Shown here piece by piece: positions 35,414 to 43,379 of a stretch of DNA of 64,000 nucleotides (position 1 is the first letter of the stretch; every line of letters starts with the position of its first letter). The translations under genes were made by a program, and so were the position numbers. A model generated the notes under the pieces. That model was not told the DNA's origin. It saw only the letters and a program-made list of their open reading frames with translations, and did not search any database. The stretch covers positions 1 through 64,000 of the forward strand of contig NZ_JBQKUO010000003.1 in NCBI RefSeq assembly GCF_052156635.1, in the 5' to 3' direction. The DNA comes from Nitrospina sp052156635. GTDB taxonomy: Bacteria; Nitrospinota; Nitrospinia; Nitrospinales; Nitrospinaceae.

Positions 35414-36280
35414 TTGTCCTCAACCCTTTTTGAATTTTCAGCCGTGGCCGCATCCTTCCAGCTCTTCGCACCCGACTCCGAATTCCTGACCACCGATACC
35501 CGCGCCACCCGCTGGGCCATTCCCTACCACCACGCCTGTCTCAACGCGCGTGTGGATGTCCTTTTGAACCGGAACCGGGTTAACGTGGCAGGTGCGCGAG
35601 TGCTCGACCTCGCTTCGCACATCGGCACGTTTTCGTATGCGGCTCTCCAGATGGATGCGGCCTCCGTGCACGGCGTCGACACCGAAGCGGACACGATCCG
35701 CCGTGCGGAGACCCTGTTTGCCCGTCACGAGGTGCCCACGGAACAATTCCGGTTTGAAGTGCGGGATGCCTTCGACCTGCTGGAGACCTGCGGCGTAGAT
35801 GCGTACGACACGATTTTCTGTTTCGGCATGCTCTACTACACGGCGGAGCCGTACCGTCTGCTCACCCTGATGAAACGCGCCGCGCGTCGCACGATCCTGC
35901 TTGACACCTTCACCGCCGCGTATGCGGCTCTGCAGGGCAAGGATGCGTTGAGTATCCATCCTCATGTGACCGATGAAGTTCTGAATCTCCCCATCCTGTT
36001 CACCACGCTCACCCAGGCGGAGAAAAAGGATTACACGTTGCCCGAATCGTTTCCGCACAAGGACCGCAACCTGAGCCTCACCACCTTTCCCAGCATTCCG
36101 CTTCTCGAAACGTGGTTCCAGTCATTGAACCTGAAAGCGACGGCGATGGACTGGTCGGCCTACATCGAAAGGCCGTGTCACTGGAAAGAGTTGTGGACGC
36201 CGGAGCAGAAGAAGGCGTCGCACTGGGCGGATGTGTATTCGGCTGGGGTGCGCGCGGCTTACCGGCTGGATGTGGCGTGA
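35414..36280 (+). CDS. Class I SAM-dependent methyltransferase
   Basis: 288 aa. SAM loop VLDLASHIGTFSYAALQMDA (Ser-His in place of the usual Gly-x-Gly) and the following acidic VHGVDTEADTI; DTIFCFGMLYYTAEPYRLL is motif IV of methyltransferases of the type annotated Methyltransf_23. The substrate is unknown. The start is TTG 35414 with AAAGG five bases before it. Its 3' end overlaps the converging membrane-protein gene by 22 bp. Confidence 0.7.
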   Translation: MSSTLFEFSAVAASFQLFAPDSEFLTTDTRATRWAIPYHHACLNARVDVLLNRNRVNVAGARVLDLASHIGTFSYAALQMDAASVHGVDTEADTIRRAETLFARHEVPTEQFRFEVRDAFDLLETCGVDAYDTIFCFGMLYYTAEPYRLLTLMKRAARRTILLDTFTAAYAALQGKDALSIHPHVTDEVLNLPILFTTLTQAEKKDYTLPESFPHKDRNLSLTTFPSIPLLETWFQSLNLKATAMDWSAYIERPCHWKELWTPEQKKASHWADVYSAGVRAAYRLDVA

Positions 36281-37605
36281 GCCGGTTCTCTGGCGGATGA
36301 GGAGGTTTCGGGTACGGCCCCGGAGGGGGTGCGGTAAATCCAATGCGCCTGCACAGCCAGCTTGCCGTGCAGATAGACCATGAGCCACCGTTTCAACCCT
36401 TCCTGCGCAATCGTGAAAGCAAAATCACGGAACAGGATGCCCGGGTGCCCGCGCCGAAACGCCTTGTAGATGAGAGTCGAATATTTCACCGCCGTGCCCA
36501 CCTTGTATTTACGCAGAAGATTGAAGATCTGGCTTTCCAGAATCCAGTCGGTGGTGTCTTTCATTCTCAGCATGTGCGACAGGCGAAGGTCCAGGAGTTT
36601 GCTCAGCACCGGCTGTTCCCGCAAGGCGGCCACCTGCTCGGCGAACCGGGCCAGGGCTAGCAGCAGATCGTACGGGCGGGCTTCCAAAAGGGGATCGTCG
36701 GAGTGCGGGTGATGGTGCCGCGCAATGTCCGCTGCCAATTGCTGATACACGGCGCGGGTCTCGCTCCACTTGAGGGGCCGCGTGTGAAATAGAATCTGTT
36801 TGCGCGAGGCGCGCACCAGTTCCTTCACATCCGGAGGCAGGACGCTTTCCGCCACCGGTTCGGGTTCCGGCAGGTCGTCCAGATCCTTCAGCACGTCTTC
36901 ATCCGGCGCCGTTGCGTCGGGGTCGCGATCGCGGTACACCTGGACGGCGAGCTCGCCCACCGACAGGTACCAGCGCAGAAGCAGGACGCGGAAAGCGATG
37001 TCGTACACGAAATAAAACGCCATCTTCATCGACCAGAACGTGAGGTCGAGAAGCCGTGCCGCCATGACCGCCCAGCGGGTGATCGAAAAAAACCTGAAAC
37101 GGCGGGCGGCGCGGCCCACCTTGGATTCATCCCACCGGGTTTTCTGTTTCCACACACGAAGGAAGGAGCGCAGGTGGTGCAGACGGAACCGGGTTAAAGG
37201 ACGCACTCCCCGCTGGCGGGAAAGCGCTTCCGCCTGATCCCGGATTTCCAGAAACGCGTCCAGCAGTCTGCCGAGCCGCGCTTCGCGCAAGGGGTGATGC
37301 GATTTGGGATGAAACGGCGCGGCGACCGACTCCAGCAGCGCACGGGTATGCTCCCACACCTTCAACTCGGATTCATCCAGCACCCAGCGCGCGCGAAGCG
37401 TGTCACAGCGAGTCACCACCGCTTCCAACGCCGCCTTTTCCGCCGTGTCCGTACTGGCTTCCAAACGCTCGCGCAAACGTTTCAGGCGCGACAGGTTCAG
37501 CCACCCGACGCGGACCACGCCGTACCCTTTCAACGTCAGCACGGCCAGCAGAACAAGCAGGAGCGCCGCGCCGCCCACGCCCAGCCCTGTCACCCAGTCC
37601 GCCAT
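36259..37605 (-). CDS. Internally duplicated membrane protein, unknown family
   Basis: 448 aa. One N-terminal membrane helix (residues 7-25) and another hydrophobic stretch near 183-215. Residues 84-225 and 280-424 are a repeat of each other at an offset of about 197: W84/W280, H-PLREAR (104-110) and DPLLEAR (304-310), RLHHLRSFLR and RLSHMLRMKD, and the closing GELAVQ and GKLAVQ. An acidic Pro-rich linker (228-258) joins the halves. GGAGGAAA precedes ATG 37605. I do not recognise the family. Confidence 0.7.
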   Translation of the reverse strand: MADWVTGLGVGGAALLLVLLAVLTLKGYGVVRVGWLNLSRLKRLRERLEASTDTAEKAALEAVVTRCDTLRARWVLDESELKVWEHTRALLESVAAPFHPKSHHPLREARLGRLLDAFLEIRDQAEALSRQRGVRPLTRFRLHHLRSFLRVWKQKTRWDESKVGRAARRFRFFSITRWAVMAARLLDLTFWSMKMAFYFVYDIAFRVLLLRWYLSVGELAVQVYRDRDPDATAPDEDVLKDLDDLPEPEPVAESVLPPDVKELVRASRKQILFHTRPLKWSETRAVYQQLAADIARHHHPHSDDPLLEARPYDLLLALARFAEQVAALREQPVLSKLLDLRLSHMLRMKDTTDWILESQIFNLLRKYKVGTAVKYSTLIYKAFRRGHPGILFRDFAFTIAQEGLKRWLMVYLHGKLAVQAHWIYRTPSGAVPETSSSAREPAHATSSR

Positions 37606-37692
37606 CGTGTTTCCTCCGCCCCGCACCCTCTCGCAAACCGCCTGAAACCGGGCCGATTGGACCCGGCGGGTATGGCGGTTCCCATCGGACAA

Positions 37693-37701
37693 TGTTATGA
37701 T
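37693..37701 (+). promoter_or_regulatory. Possible extended -10 promoter of the TPR lipoprotein gene
   Basis: TGTTATGAT, an extended -10 with no matching -35. The start would be near 37708, about 75 bases before the ATG at 37784. Confidence 0.4.
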
Positions 37702-37783
37702 TAAATCGAACCTTTCGGTTGAGAAACCGGTGCGGACGCAGGGGCCGGCTTCTTCTTATCCTCTCTTTCAAAAGGAGAGCACG

Positions 37784-38206
37784 ATGCGTACCGTGACCCG
37801 GATCTGCCAGCTTTTGGCATTGCTCCTTCTGCTTGCGATTCTACCCCAATGCACGGACAAAAAAAGCAATGAATACGTGAAGGAGGGCCTCAACCACATT
37901 GAGGCCCAGGACTTCGGACGTGCGGAGTTGTCCTTCAAACAGGCACTCGAAAAAAATCCAAAAAACGCCGAAGCGCATTATGGTCTGGGGGGTGTATACA
38001 ATTTTCAGGGCCGGTACGAGGAAGCCAAAGAATCCTTTCAACTCGCACTGCGTTACGATCCGGCACACATGGACGCGCACTACAGCCTGGGATACACCTA
38101 TGAACAGATGGGAGACCTGGACAAGGCGCAAAAGGAATTCACCACCTACAAACGGCTCAAAAAGCGGTACGACCAATTCATGAAAGACGAGCAGGCGAAA
38201 CGTTGA
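37784..38206 (+). CDS. TPR lipoprotein
   Basis: 140 aa. Signal peptide with lipobox LPQC (Cys near residue 24), then three TPR units (AEAHYGLGGVYNFQGRYEEA, MDAHYSLGYTYEQMGDLDKA). It should be attached to the outer or inner membrane facing the periplasm. AAAGGAG precedes ATG 37784. The stop overlaps the TTG start of the next lipoprotein gene, so the pair is translationally coupled. Confidence 0.83.
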   Translation: MRTVTRICQLLALLLLLAILPQCTDKKSNEYVKEGLNHIEAQDFGRAELSFKQALEKNPKNAEAHYGLGGVYNFQGRYEEAKESFQLALRYDPAHMDAHYSLGYTYEQMGDLDKAQKEFTTYKRLKKRYDQFMKDEQAKR

Positions 38207-39186
38207 AGTCCCTTATATCCAGAGTCCTGATCGTGTTCCTGATGGGCGGCTGCGCCTCCGCGGACCTGCAACCGGCGCACAACCCGCATGCCAAAAAGAA
38301 AAACAACACACCGGTTCTGCCCGCAAACGGCAACTCCAAACCCGTCGCTCCGACACCGACCAAGGCAAACACCCAAACCCCCAAGCCGCACCCCGAACCG
38401 ATAAAGAAAAGCGTGAAGGAATTGAAACCCGCACCGGTTTTGGAAACGAAACTGCTTCCCCCAACCCGTATCAACCGCAAGGACGGCTCCATCATGGTGC
38501 ATGTCCCTGCGGGGGAGTACCTGGTGCCTCTCGATCCCCCGGGGCAGCACCGCCTCACCGACAACTCGCGCGGCCTCGCAAAAAAATTGCTCCCCGGTTT
38601 TTACATGGACCTGACAGAAGTGAAGGTGAAACAGTTCAAGCTCTTCAAACCCCAGTACGACGAGACCGTGCACACGGGCGGCGATGATTGCCCGGAGTGC
38701 CCGGCGATGGGCATCGACTGGACGAGCGCACGCAATTACTGCATGTGGGCGGGAAAACGTCTGCCGACGGAAGAGGAATGGGAAGCGGCGGCACGCGGGC
38801 AAACCCAACGACTCGTGCCGTGGGAGGGCAAATCCGGTCCCAAACGTGCCAACCTGCTGGGTGAAATGGACGGGTTTCTCGGCGTGGCCCCGGCCGGATC
38901 GTTTCCATTGGGAGCAAGCCCCACGGGGGCTTTGGACATGGCGGGCAACGTGTGGGAATGGGTGGCGACGCCCGTGCCGAATCCCACCGGCATCCCCAAA
39001 CCGGTATCGAATCCGGAAGAACCGGACCCGACCCTGCCTTCATCCGCACCGTCGCAATCGTTTCTGTTGAAAGGTGGAAGCTGGAGCAGTCAGCCCCTGC
39101 TCGGCGCCATCTCCATCCGCAATCCCGTCGATGGCACCGTCGTCAACTCCACCTTCGGCTTCCGTTGCGCCAAATCGGCGAATTGA
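38203..39186 (+). CDS. SUMF1/FGE-sulfatase-domain lipoprotein
   Basis: 327 aa. Lipobox in FLMGGC near residue 17, then a Pro/Lys/Thr-rich linker to about residue 85. The rest is the formylglycine-generating-enzyme (SUMF1) fold: VHVPAGEYLV, MDLTEVKVKQFK, WTSARNYCMWAGKRLPTEEEWEAA, ALDMAGNVWEWVA and a C-terminal GFRCAKS. Most bacterial members are non-enzymatic binding domains; the Cys pair needed for sulfatase activation is not evident. The start is TTG 38203, overlapping the TPR lipoprotein stop. Confidence 0.8.
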   Translation: MKSLISRVLIVFLMGGCASADLQPAHNPHAKKKNNTPVLPANGNSKPVAPTPTKANTQTPKPHPEPIKKSVKELKPAPVLETKLLPPTRINRKDGSIMVHVPAGEYLVPLDPPGQHRLTDNSRGLAKKLLPGFYMDLTEVKVKQFKLFKPQYDETVHTGGDDCPECPAMGIDWTSARNYCMWAGKRLPTEEEWEAAARGQTQRLVPWEGKSGPKRANLLGEMDGFLGVAPAGSFPLGASPTGALDMAGNVWEWVATPVPNPTGIPKPVSNPEEPDPTLPSSAPSQSFLLKGGSWSSQPLLGAISIRNPVDGTVVNSTFGFRCAKSAN

Positions 39187-39206
39187 TCCACTAAATAGTT
39201 TCCAGA

Positions 39207-39263
39207 ATAAAAAAGAAAGGCCGGAGCCCTCATCCTGGCAGGGTGGATGAGAACTCCGGCCTT
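39207..39263 (-). terminator. Rho-independent terminator of nrdJ
   Basis: A 10-bp stem AAGGCCGGAG/CTCCGGCCTT encloses a second hairpin CTCATCC/GGATGAG. On the minus strand it is followed by TTTCTTTTTTATT, a good T run. It lies 40 bases after the nrdJ stop and may also serve the + strand lipoprotein pair. Confidence 0.85.
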
Positions 39264-39302
39264 ACGCAATACGGTGACCCGGGGCGTTTTGGCGGGCGAG
39301 GA

Positions 39303-42300
39303 TTAGGAACACCCCGAAGTGGCACCGCAGGAAATACATTTCAGACAGGTCCCGTTTCGGACCAGGGTCAACTGACCGCATTCACCGCAGGGATCGCCCT
39401 CATACCCTTTCATCTTGGCGATGGCGGCAGAGTTTTTTGCTTCCTTGCTGAGTTGGAGCACCACCGTCCCCAGTTCCTTCGTCGTGGTTCCGGTTTTTTG
39501 CGGTGTGCTGTGGCCGTTGCCTCCGTTCCCGCCGTTACCGTGAGTGAGGGACGTGTCTCCTGCCTCACCCGGCTCTTCCGTGCGGGGGACTTTCGATTCG
39601 GCGGGCGGTTTCGTTTCCCCTTCCTCACCTTCCGCCTCCGGAGAGACTTCCGTTTCTTTCTGCAAAGCATCGGAACGCAGGTCTTCCGGGGTCACGTGCG
39701 CCAGGTCGTAGCGGTCGAGGTAACTGATCGCCAGTTCGCGGAAGATGTAGTCGATGGTGGACGTCGCCATGGTGATGGTGTCGTTGCCGGTCACCATGCC
39801 GTTCGGCTCGAACCGCGTGAACACGAAGGCATCGACGAACTCTTCCAGCGGCACACCGTGCTGGAGACCGAGTGAAATGGAGATGGCGAAGCAGTTCATC
39901 AGGCTCCGGTAGGCGGCGCCTTCCTTGTGCATGTCGATGAAGATTTCGCCCAGCGAACCGTCCTCGTACTCGCCGGTGCGCAGGTAGACCTTGTGTCCCC
40001 CGACCACCGCCTTCTGCGTGTAGCCTTTTCTGCGGAAGGGAAGCGGCATGCGTTTTTTCTGCTGATCGACGAAGACGCGCGTCAGTTTCTCCGCCACCTT
40101 CAGGGTGTCGCGTTCGGTTTCATCTTCCAGGTCTTCAAGGTTGAACTCCGCGGCGACGACGCTGTTGAGCGGCTGGCTCAGTTTCGATCCGTCGCGGTAC
40201 ACGGCGGTGCCCTTCACCATCAGTTTCCACGACAGCATGTGCGCCTTGTCCACGTCTTCGATGGTGGAGTTGTTGGGCATGTTGATGGTCTTGGAGATCG
40301 CGCCGGAGATGAACGGTTGCGCCGCCGCCATCTTGCGGATGTGCGCTTCGTGGCGGATGTAGCGTTTGCCGTACTTGCCGCACTGGTTGGCGCAGTCGAA
40401 CACCGGATAGTGCTCTTCCTTGAGATGCGGAGCGCCTTCGATGGTCATGGCGCCGCAGATGTGGTCGTTCGCCTTCGTGATCTGCTCGTCGGTGAAGCCG
40501 ATGTGTTTGAGCAGGTTGAAGTCGGGCGCGTCCAGTTGATCGCCGTCGATGCCCAGCACTTCCGTGCAGAAGTTCTCGCCCAGCACGTACTTGTTGAAGG
40601 CGAAGGTGATATCGAACACGCGCGGCAGTTCTTTCTCCACCGCACCCAGCACGTGGTCGGTGAAGCCCTTCGCTTTCAACGCTTCGTAGTTGATGTACGG
40701 GGCGCCTTTCAAACTGGCCGCACCGACGCAGTGGTCGACGATGGCCTGGATCTGTTCCTGCGGATAACCGAGGTTCTTGAGCGCCAGGGGCACCGCGCGG
40801 TTGATGATCTTGAAATACCCGCCACCGGCAAGCTTCTTGTACTTGACCAGCGCGTAGTCGGGTTCGATGCCCGTCGTGTCGCAGTCCATGACCAGCCCGA
40901 TGGTGCCGGTGGGCGCGATGCAGGTGGTCTGTGCGTTGCGGTACCCGTGCTTCTGGCCCAGCTCCAGCGCCTGCTTCCACGCATCGAGCGCCGCCTCGTG
41001 CAGGTACACCGGGCAGTTCATGGGATCGATCCCCTGCGGGTACACGGTGAGGCCTTCGTACTCGCGCGCGTCGGCGTTGTGCGCGGCACGCTGGTGGTTG
41101 CGCATGACGCGCAACATGTCTTCGGCATTTTCCTTATATTGCGGGAACGGCCCGACCTCTCCCGCGATCTCCGCCGACATGGCGTAGCTGGTGCCCGTCA
41201 TGATGGCGGTGATGGCGCCGGTGATGGCCTGCGCCTGCTTGGAGTCGTACGGAATGCCGGACACCATGAGCAGCGTGCCGAGGTTGGCGTAACCGAGACC
41301 CAGCGTGCGGTACTCGTAACTTTTCTGCGCGATCGCCTTGTTCGGGAACTGCGCCATGGTCACGGAAATCTCCAGCGTCAGCGTCCACAGCCGGCAGGCG
41401 GCAATGAATTTCTCGACATCGAACTGGCCCGTCTCCGCATCGTGGAACTTCATCAGGTTGATCGACGCCAGGTTGCACGCCGTGTCGTCGAGGAACATGT
41501 ATTCCGAGCACGGATTGGAGGCGTTGATGCGGCCGCCCTGCGGGCAGGTGTGCCATTCGTTGATGGTGGTGTCGAACTGCACGCCGGGGTCGGCGGAGGC
41601 CCACGTCGATTCGTTGACCAAGCGCCAGATATCGCGCGCCTTAACCGTCTTGACCACCTTGCCCGTGGTGCGGGCCACCAGGTTCCAGTCGCCGTCGCAT
41701 TCCACCGCGTGCAGGAATTCGTTGGTCAGGCGCACCGAGTTGTTCGAGTTCTGGCCGGAGACGGTCTGGTAGGCTTCCGACGTCCAGTTGGTGTCGTACT
41801 CCTCGAACTCGACGTCTTGGACCCCCTGCTCGGCGAGCTGGATGACACGGTAGATGTAGTTCTGCGGGACGAACACCGCCAGCGCATCGCGCACGGCTTT
41901 TTTCAGTTTCTTGTTCTGTTTGACGTCGAAGCGGGTGCTGGCGTGGTCCCAGTCCCAGCAGGCATCGAGCACGGCCTTCAGGTGCTTGCGGCACAGCTTG
42001 CTCCCCGCCGCCAGCGCCGCCACCTTGCGCTCTTCTTTCACTTTCCACTGGATGTATTCCTCGATGTCCGGATGATCGACGTCGAGCGTCACCATCTTCG
42101 CTGCGCGGCGCGTGGTGCCGCCGGACTTGATCGCGCCCGCGGCGCGGTCGCCGATCTTCAGAAAGCTCATCAGGCCGGAGGACTGGCCGCCGCCGGAAAG
42201 CGACTCACCGCCGCTCCGCAGTTTGGAGAAGTTGGTGCCGGTGCCGGAACCGTACTTGAACAGCCGCGCTTCCTGCTGCCACAGGTCCATGATGCCGCCC

Positions 42301-42932
42301 TCGTTCACCAGGTCGTCATTTATGGACAGGATGAAGCAGGCGTGCGGCTGCGGGCGCTCATAAGCGCTCTGCGATTTTTCGGTCTGGCCGGTCTTTTCGT
42401 TGAAAAAGTAATGCCCCTGCGGCGGGCCTTCGATGCCGTAAGCCCAGTTGAGGCCGGTGTTGAACCACTGCGGCGAGTTCGGCGCGCCGCTCTGCCGCGC
42501 CAGCATGCAGCACATCTCGTCGTAATAATTGAGCGCCGCTTCCTCGTTGCTGAAGTAACCGCTCTTCCAGCCCCAGTAGGTCCAGCATCCCGCCAGACGG
42601 TTGAACACCTGCCGCGCATCGGTCTCGCGCCCGAAACGCTCGTCTTCGGGCAGGTTTTCGAGGGCTTCGAGGTCGGGTTCCGACGGGCACAGCCATTCGG
42701 GGACGTCGTGCTCATAGCGTTTTTTGGTGACGGCCGGAATGCCCGCCTTGCGGAAGTATTTCTGCGCAATGATGTCCGCGGCCACTTGCGACCACGAATC
42801 TGGAACCATAACCCCCGTTATTTCAGAGACTACTGACCCATTTGCGTTGGTGATTTTAGAAGACCGCTCGACAAAATTCAGGCCTTCGTACGGGTCCTTG
42901 CGGCTCTTGGTAAATATGCGGGGGATATCCAT
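39303..42932 (-). CDS. nrdJ: Class II (B12-dependent) ribonucleoside-diphosphate reductase
   Basis: 1209 aa. Adenosylcobalamin-dependent reductase that makes deoxynucleotides with or without oxygen. Motifs: WFNTGLNWAYGIEG, GSGTGTNFSKLRS, CSEYMFLDDTACNLASINL with the active-site Cys, and APTGTIG. The C-terminus is a zinc ribbon (CGECGQ and CLKCISCGATSGCS) carrying the cysteines that recycle the active site. Residues about 1030-1090 are a Pro/Gly/Ser linker. ATG 42932 is preceded by GGAGAGA; the open frame runs to 43004. Two NrdR boxes overlap its promoter. Confidence 0.96.
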   Translation of the reverse strand: MDIPRIFTKSRKDPYEGLNFVERSSKITNANGSVVSEITGVMVPDSWSQVAADIIAQKYFRKAGIPAVTKKRYEHDVPEWLCPSEPDLEALENLPEDERFGRETDARQVFNRLAGCWTYWGWKSGYFSNEEAALNYYDEMCCMLARQSGAPNSPQWFNTGLNWAYGIEGPPQGHYFFNEKTGQTEKSQSAYERPQPHACFILSINDDLVNEGGIMDLWQQEARLFKYGSGTGTNFSKLRSGGESLSGGGQSSGLMSFLKIGDRAAGAIKSGGTTRRAAKMVTLDVDHPDIEEYIQWKVKEERKVAALAAGSKLCRKHLKAVLDACWDWDHASTRFDVKQNKKLKKAVRDALAVFVPQNYIYRVIQLAEQGVQDVEFEEYDTNWTSEAYQTVSGQNSNNSVRLTNEFLHAVECDGDWNLVARTTGKVVKTVKARDIWRLVNESTWASADPGVQFDTTINEWHTCPQGGRINASNPCSEYMFLDDTACNLASINLMKFHDAETGQFDVEKFIAACRLWTLTLEISVTMAQFPNKAIAQKSYEYRTLGLGYANLGTLLMVSGIPYDSKQAQAITGAITAIMTGTSYAMSAEIAGEVGPFPQYKENAEDMLRVMRNHQRAAHNADAREYEGLTVYPQGIDPMNCPVYLHEAALDAWKQALELGQKHGYRNAQTTCIAPTGTIGLVMDCDTTGIEPDYALVKYKKLAGGGYFKIINRAVPLALKNLGYPQEQIQAIVDHCVGAASLKGAPYINYEALKAKGFTDHVLGAVEKELPRVFDITFAFNKYVLGENFCTEVLGIDGDQLDAPDFNLLKHIGFTDEQITKANDHICGAMTIEGAPHLKEEHYPVFDCANQCGKYGKRYIRHEAHIRKMAAAQPFISGAISKTINMPNNSTIEDVDKAHMLSWKLMVKGTAVYRDGSKLSQPLNSVVAAEFNLEDLEDETERDTLKVAEKLTRVFVDQQKKRMPLPFRRKGYTQKAVVGGHKVYLRTGEYEDGSLGEIFIDMHKEGAAYRSLMNCFAISISLGLQHGVPLEEFVDAFVFTRFEPNGMVTGNDTITMATSTIDYIFRELAISYLDRYDLAHVTPEDLRSDALQKETEVSPEAEGEEGETKPPAESKVPRTEEPGEAGDTSLTHGNGGNGGNGHSTPQKTGTTTKELGTVVLQLSKEAKNSAAIAKMKGYEGDPCGECGQLTLVRNGTCLKCISCGATSGCS

Positions 42933-43028
42933 AAGCTTCTCTCCAGACTCAATGTAGGTGGGTGACTGTCTTCCCCAATTCTCAATGTAATGCCAATGGA
43001 CCAAGTTTCAATGGCTTTGACCCAATTT

Positions 43029-43044
43029 CCACTATATTTAGTAG
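43029..43044. promoter_or_regulatory. NrdR box 1 upstream of nrdJ
   Basis: CCACTATATTTAGTAG matches the NrdR consensus ACACTATATATAGTGT in the central CTATAT and flanks. Its start is 32 bases from that of the second box, three helical turns, the normal tandem spacing for NrdR. Together they repress ribonucleotide reductase genes when ATP/dATP is high. nrdR itself is not in the window. Confidence 0.8.
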
Positions 43045-43060
43045 TGGAGGCTCTAACTTA

Positions 43061-43076
43061 GCACTATATATTGTGA
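43061..43076. promoter_or_regulatory. NrdR box 2 upstream of nrdJ
   Basis: GCACTATATATTGTGA, closer to the consensus than box 1. It lies directly after the TTGACA -35, so bound NrdR would block RNA polymerase. Confidence 0.85.
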
Positions 43077-43082
43077 TGTCAA
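43077..43082 (-). promoter_or_regulatory. -35 element of the nrdJ promoter
   Basis: A perfect TTGACA on the minus strand; the -10 is less clear (TAAGTT 16 bases on, inside the inter-box region). The position of the NrdR boxes supports it. Confidence 0.5.
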
Positions 43083-43171
43083 CGGAAAATTGGAATGCCC
43101 TTGTCGGAGTTTTCCGAACTGCCCAAGAAATCAGGATTTAGCGAAACAAGGTTTTTAAAATCTGATAGATA

Positions 43172-43340
43172 GGGAGGCTTTACCCATCCGGGTTGAGGCC
43201 ATTACCAACGCGGAAAACCGCGTGTTTGCGTCCTGTACCGGGACCTCACGCAGGCGGGGCTTGGGTTTGCGGAATTGAAAGGTTAAATCACAGCATGAAT
43301 ATTGGGAAACCGGCTGCATGGGGTCGGCAACCCGCCTCCC
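43172..43340. ncRNA. Candidate structured RNA beside nrdJ, strand uncertain
   Basis: In the 447-bp gap between nrdJ and the transglutaminase gene, distant segments are complementary: GGGAGGC (43172-43178) with GCCTCCC (43334-43340), GGGTTG (43190-43195) with CAACCC (43328-43333), and CCAT (43199-43202) with ATGG (43318-43321). Inside these are local hairpins, including ACGCGG/CCGCGT with an AAAA loop (43208-43223). The outline is a 170-base rod with internal branches. No protein frame or known RNA family could be assigned. The rest of the gap holds the NrdR boxes and no gene. Confidence 0.3.
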
Positions 43341-43379
43341 ATAGCGGGGTTCCGGAAGGGGCCGGGTTCTCCACAGGGG

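Noticed and set aside
35220..35489. Small open frames in the pstS upstream region
   Set aside because: They have no Shine-Dalgarno, cross the A+T-rich promoter tract and overlap the methyltransferase gene.
39927..42836. A very long open frame antisense to nrdJ (969 codons)
   Set aside because: It mirrors the codon structure of nrdJ in a G+C-rich genome; the translation is His/Arg/Val-rich with no domain. Similar antisense shadows at 23929-25905 (zwf), 30122-31816 (TPR), 44939-46483 (guaB) and 46542-48008 (guaA) were rejected for the same reason.
43180..43379. Cobalamin riboswitch or 6S RNA upstream of nrdJ
   Set aside because: The conserved B12 box and core were not found on either strand, and the 6S central bubble could not be matched; left as an unassigned structured candidate.
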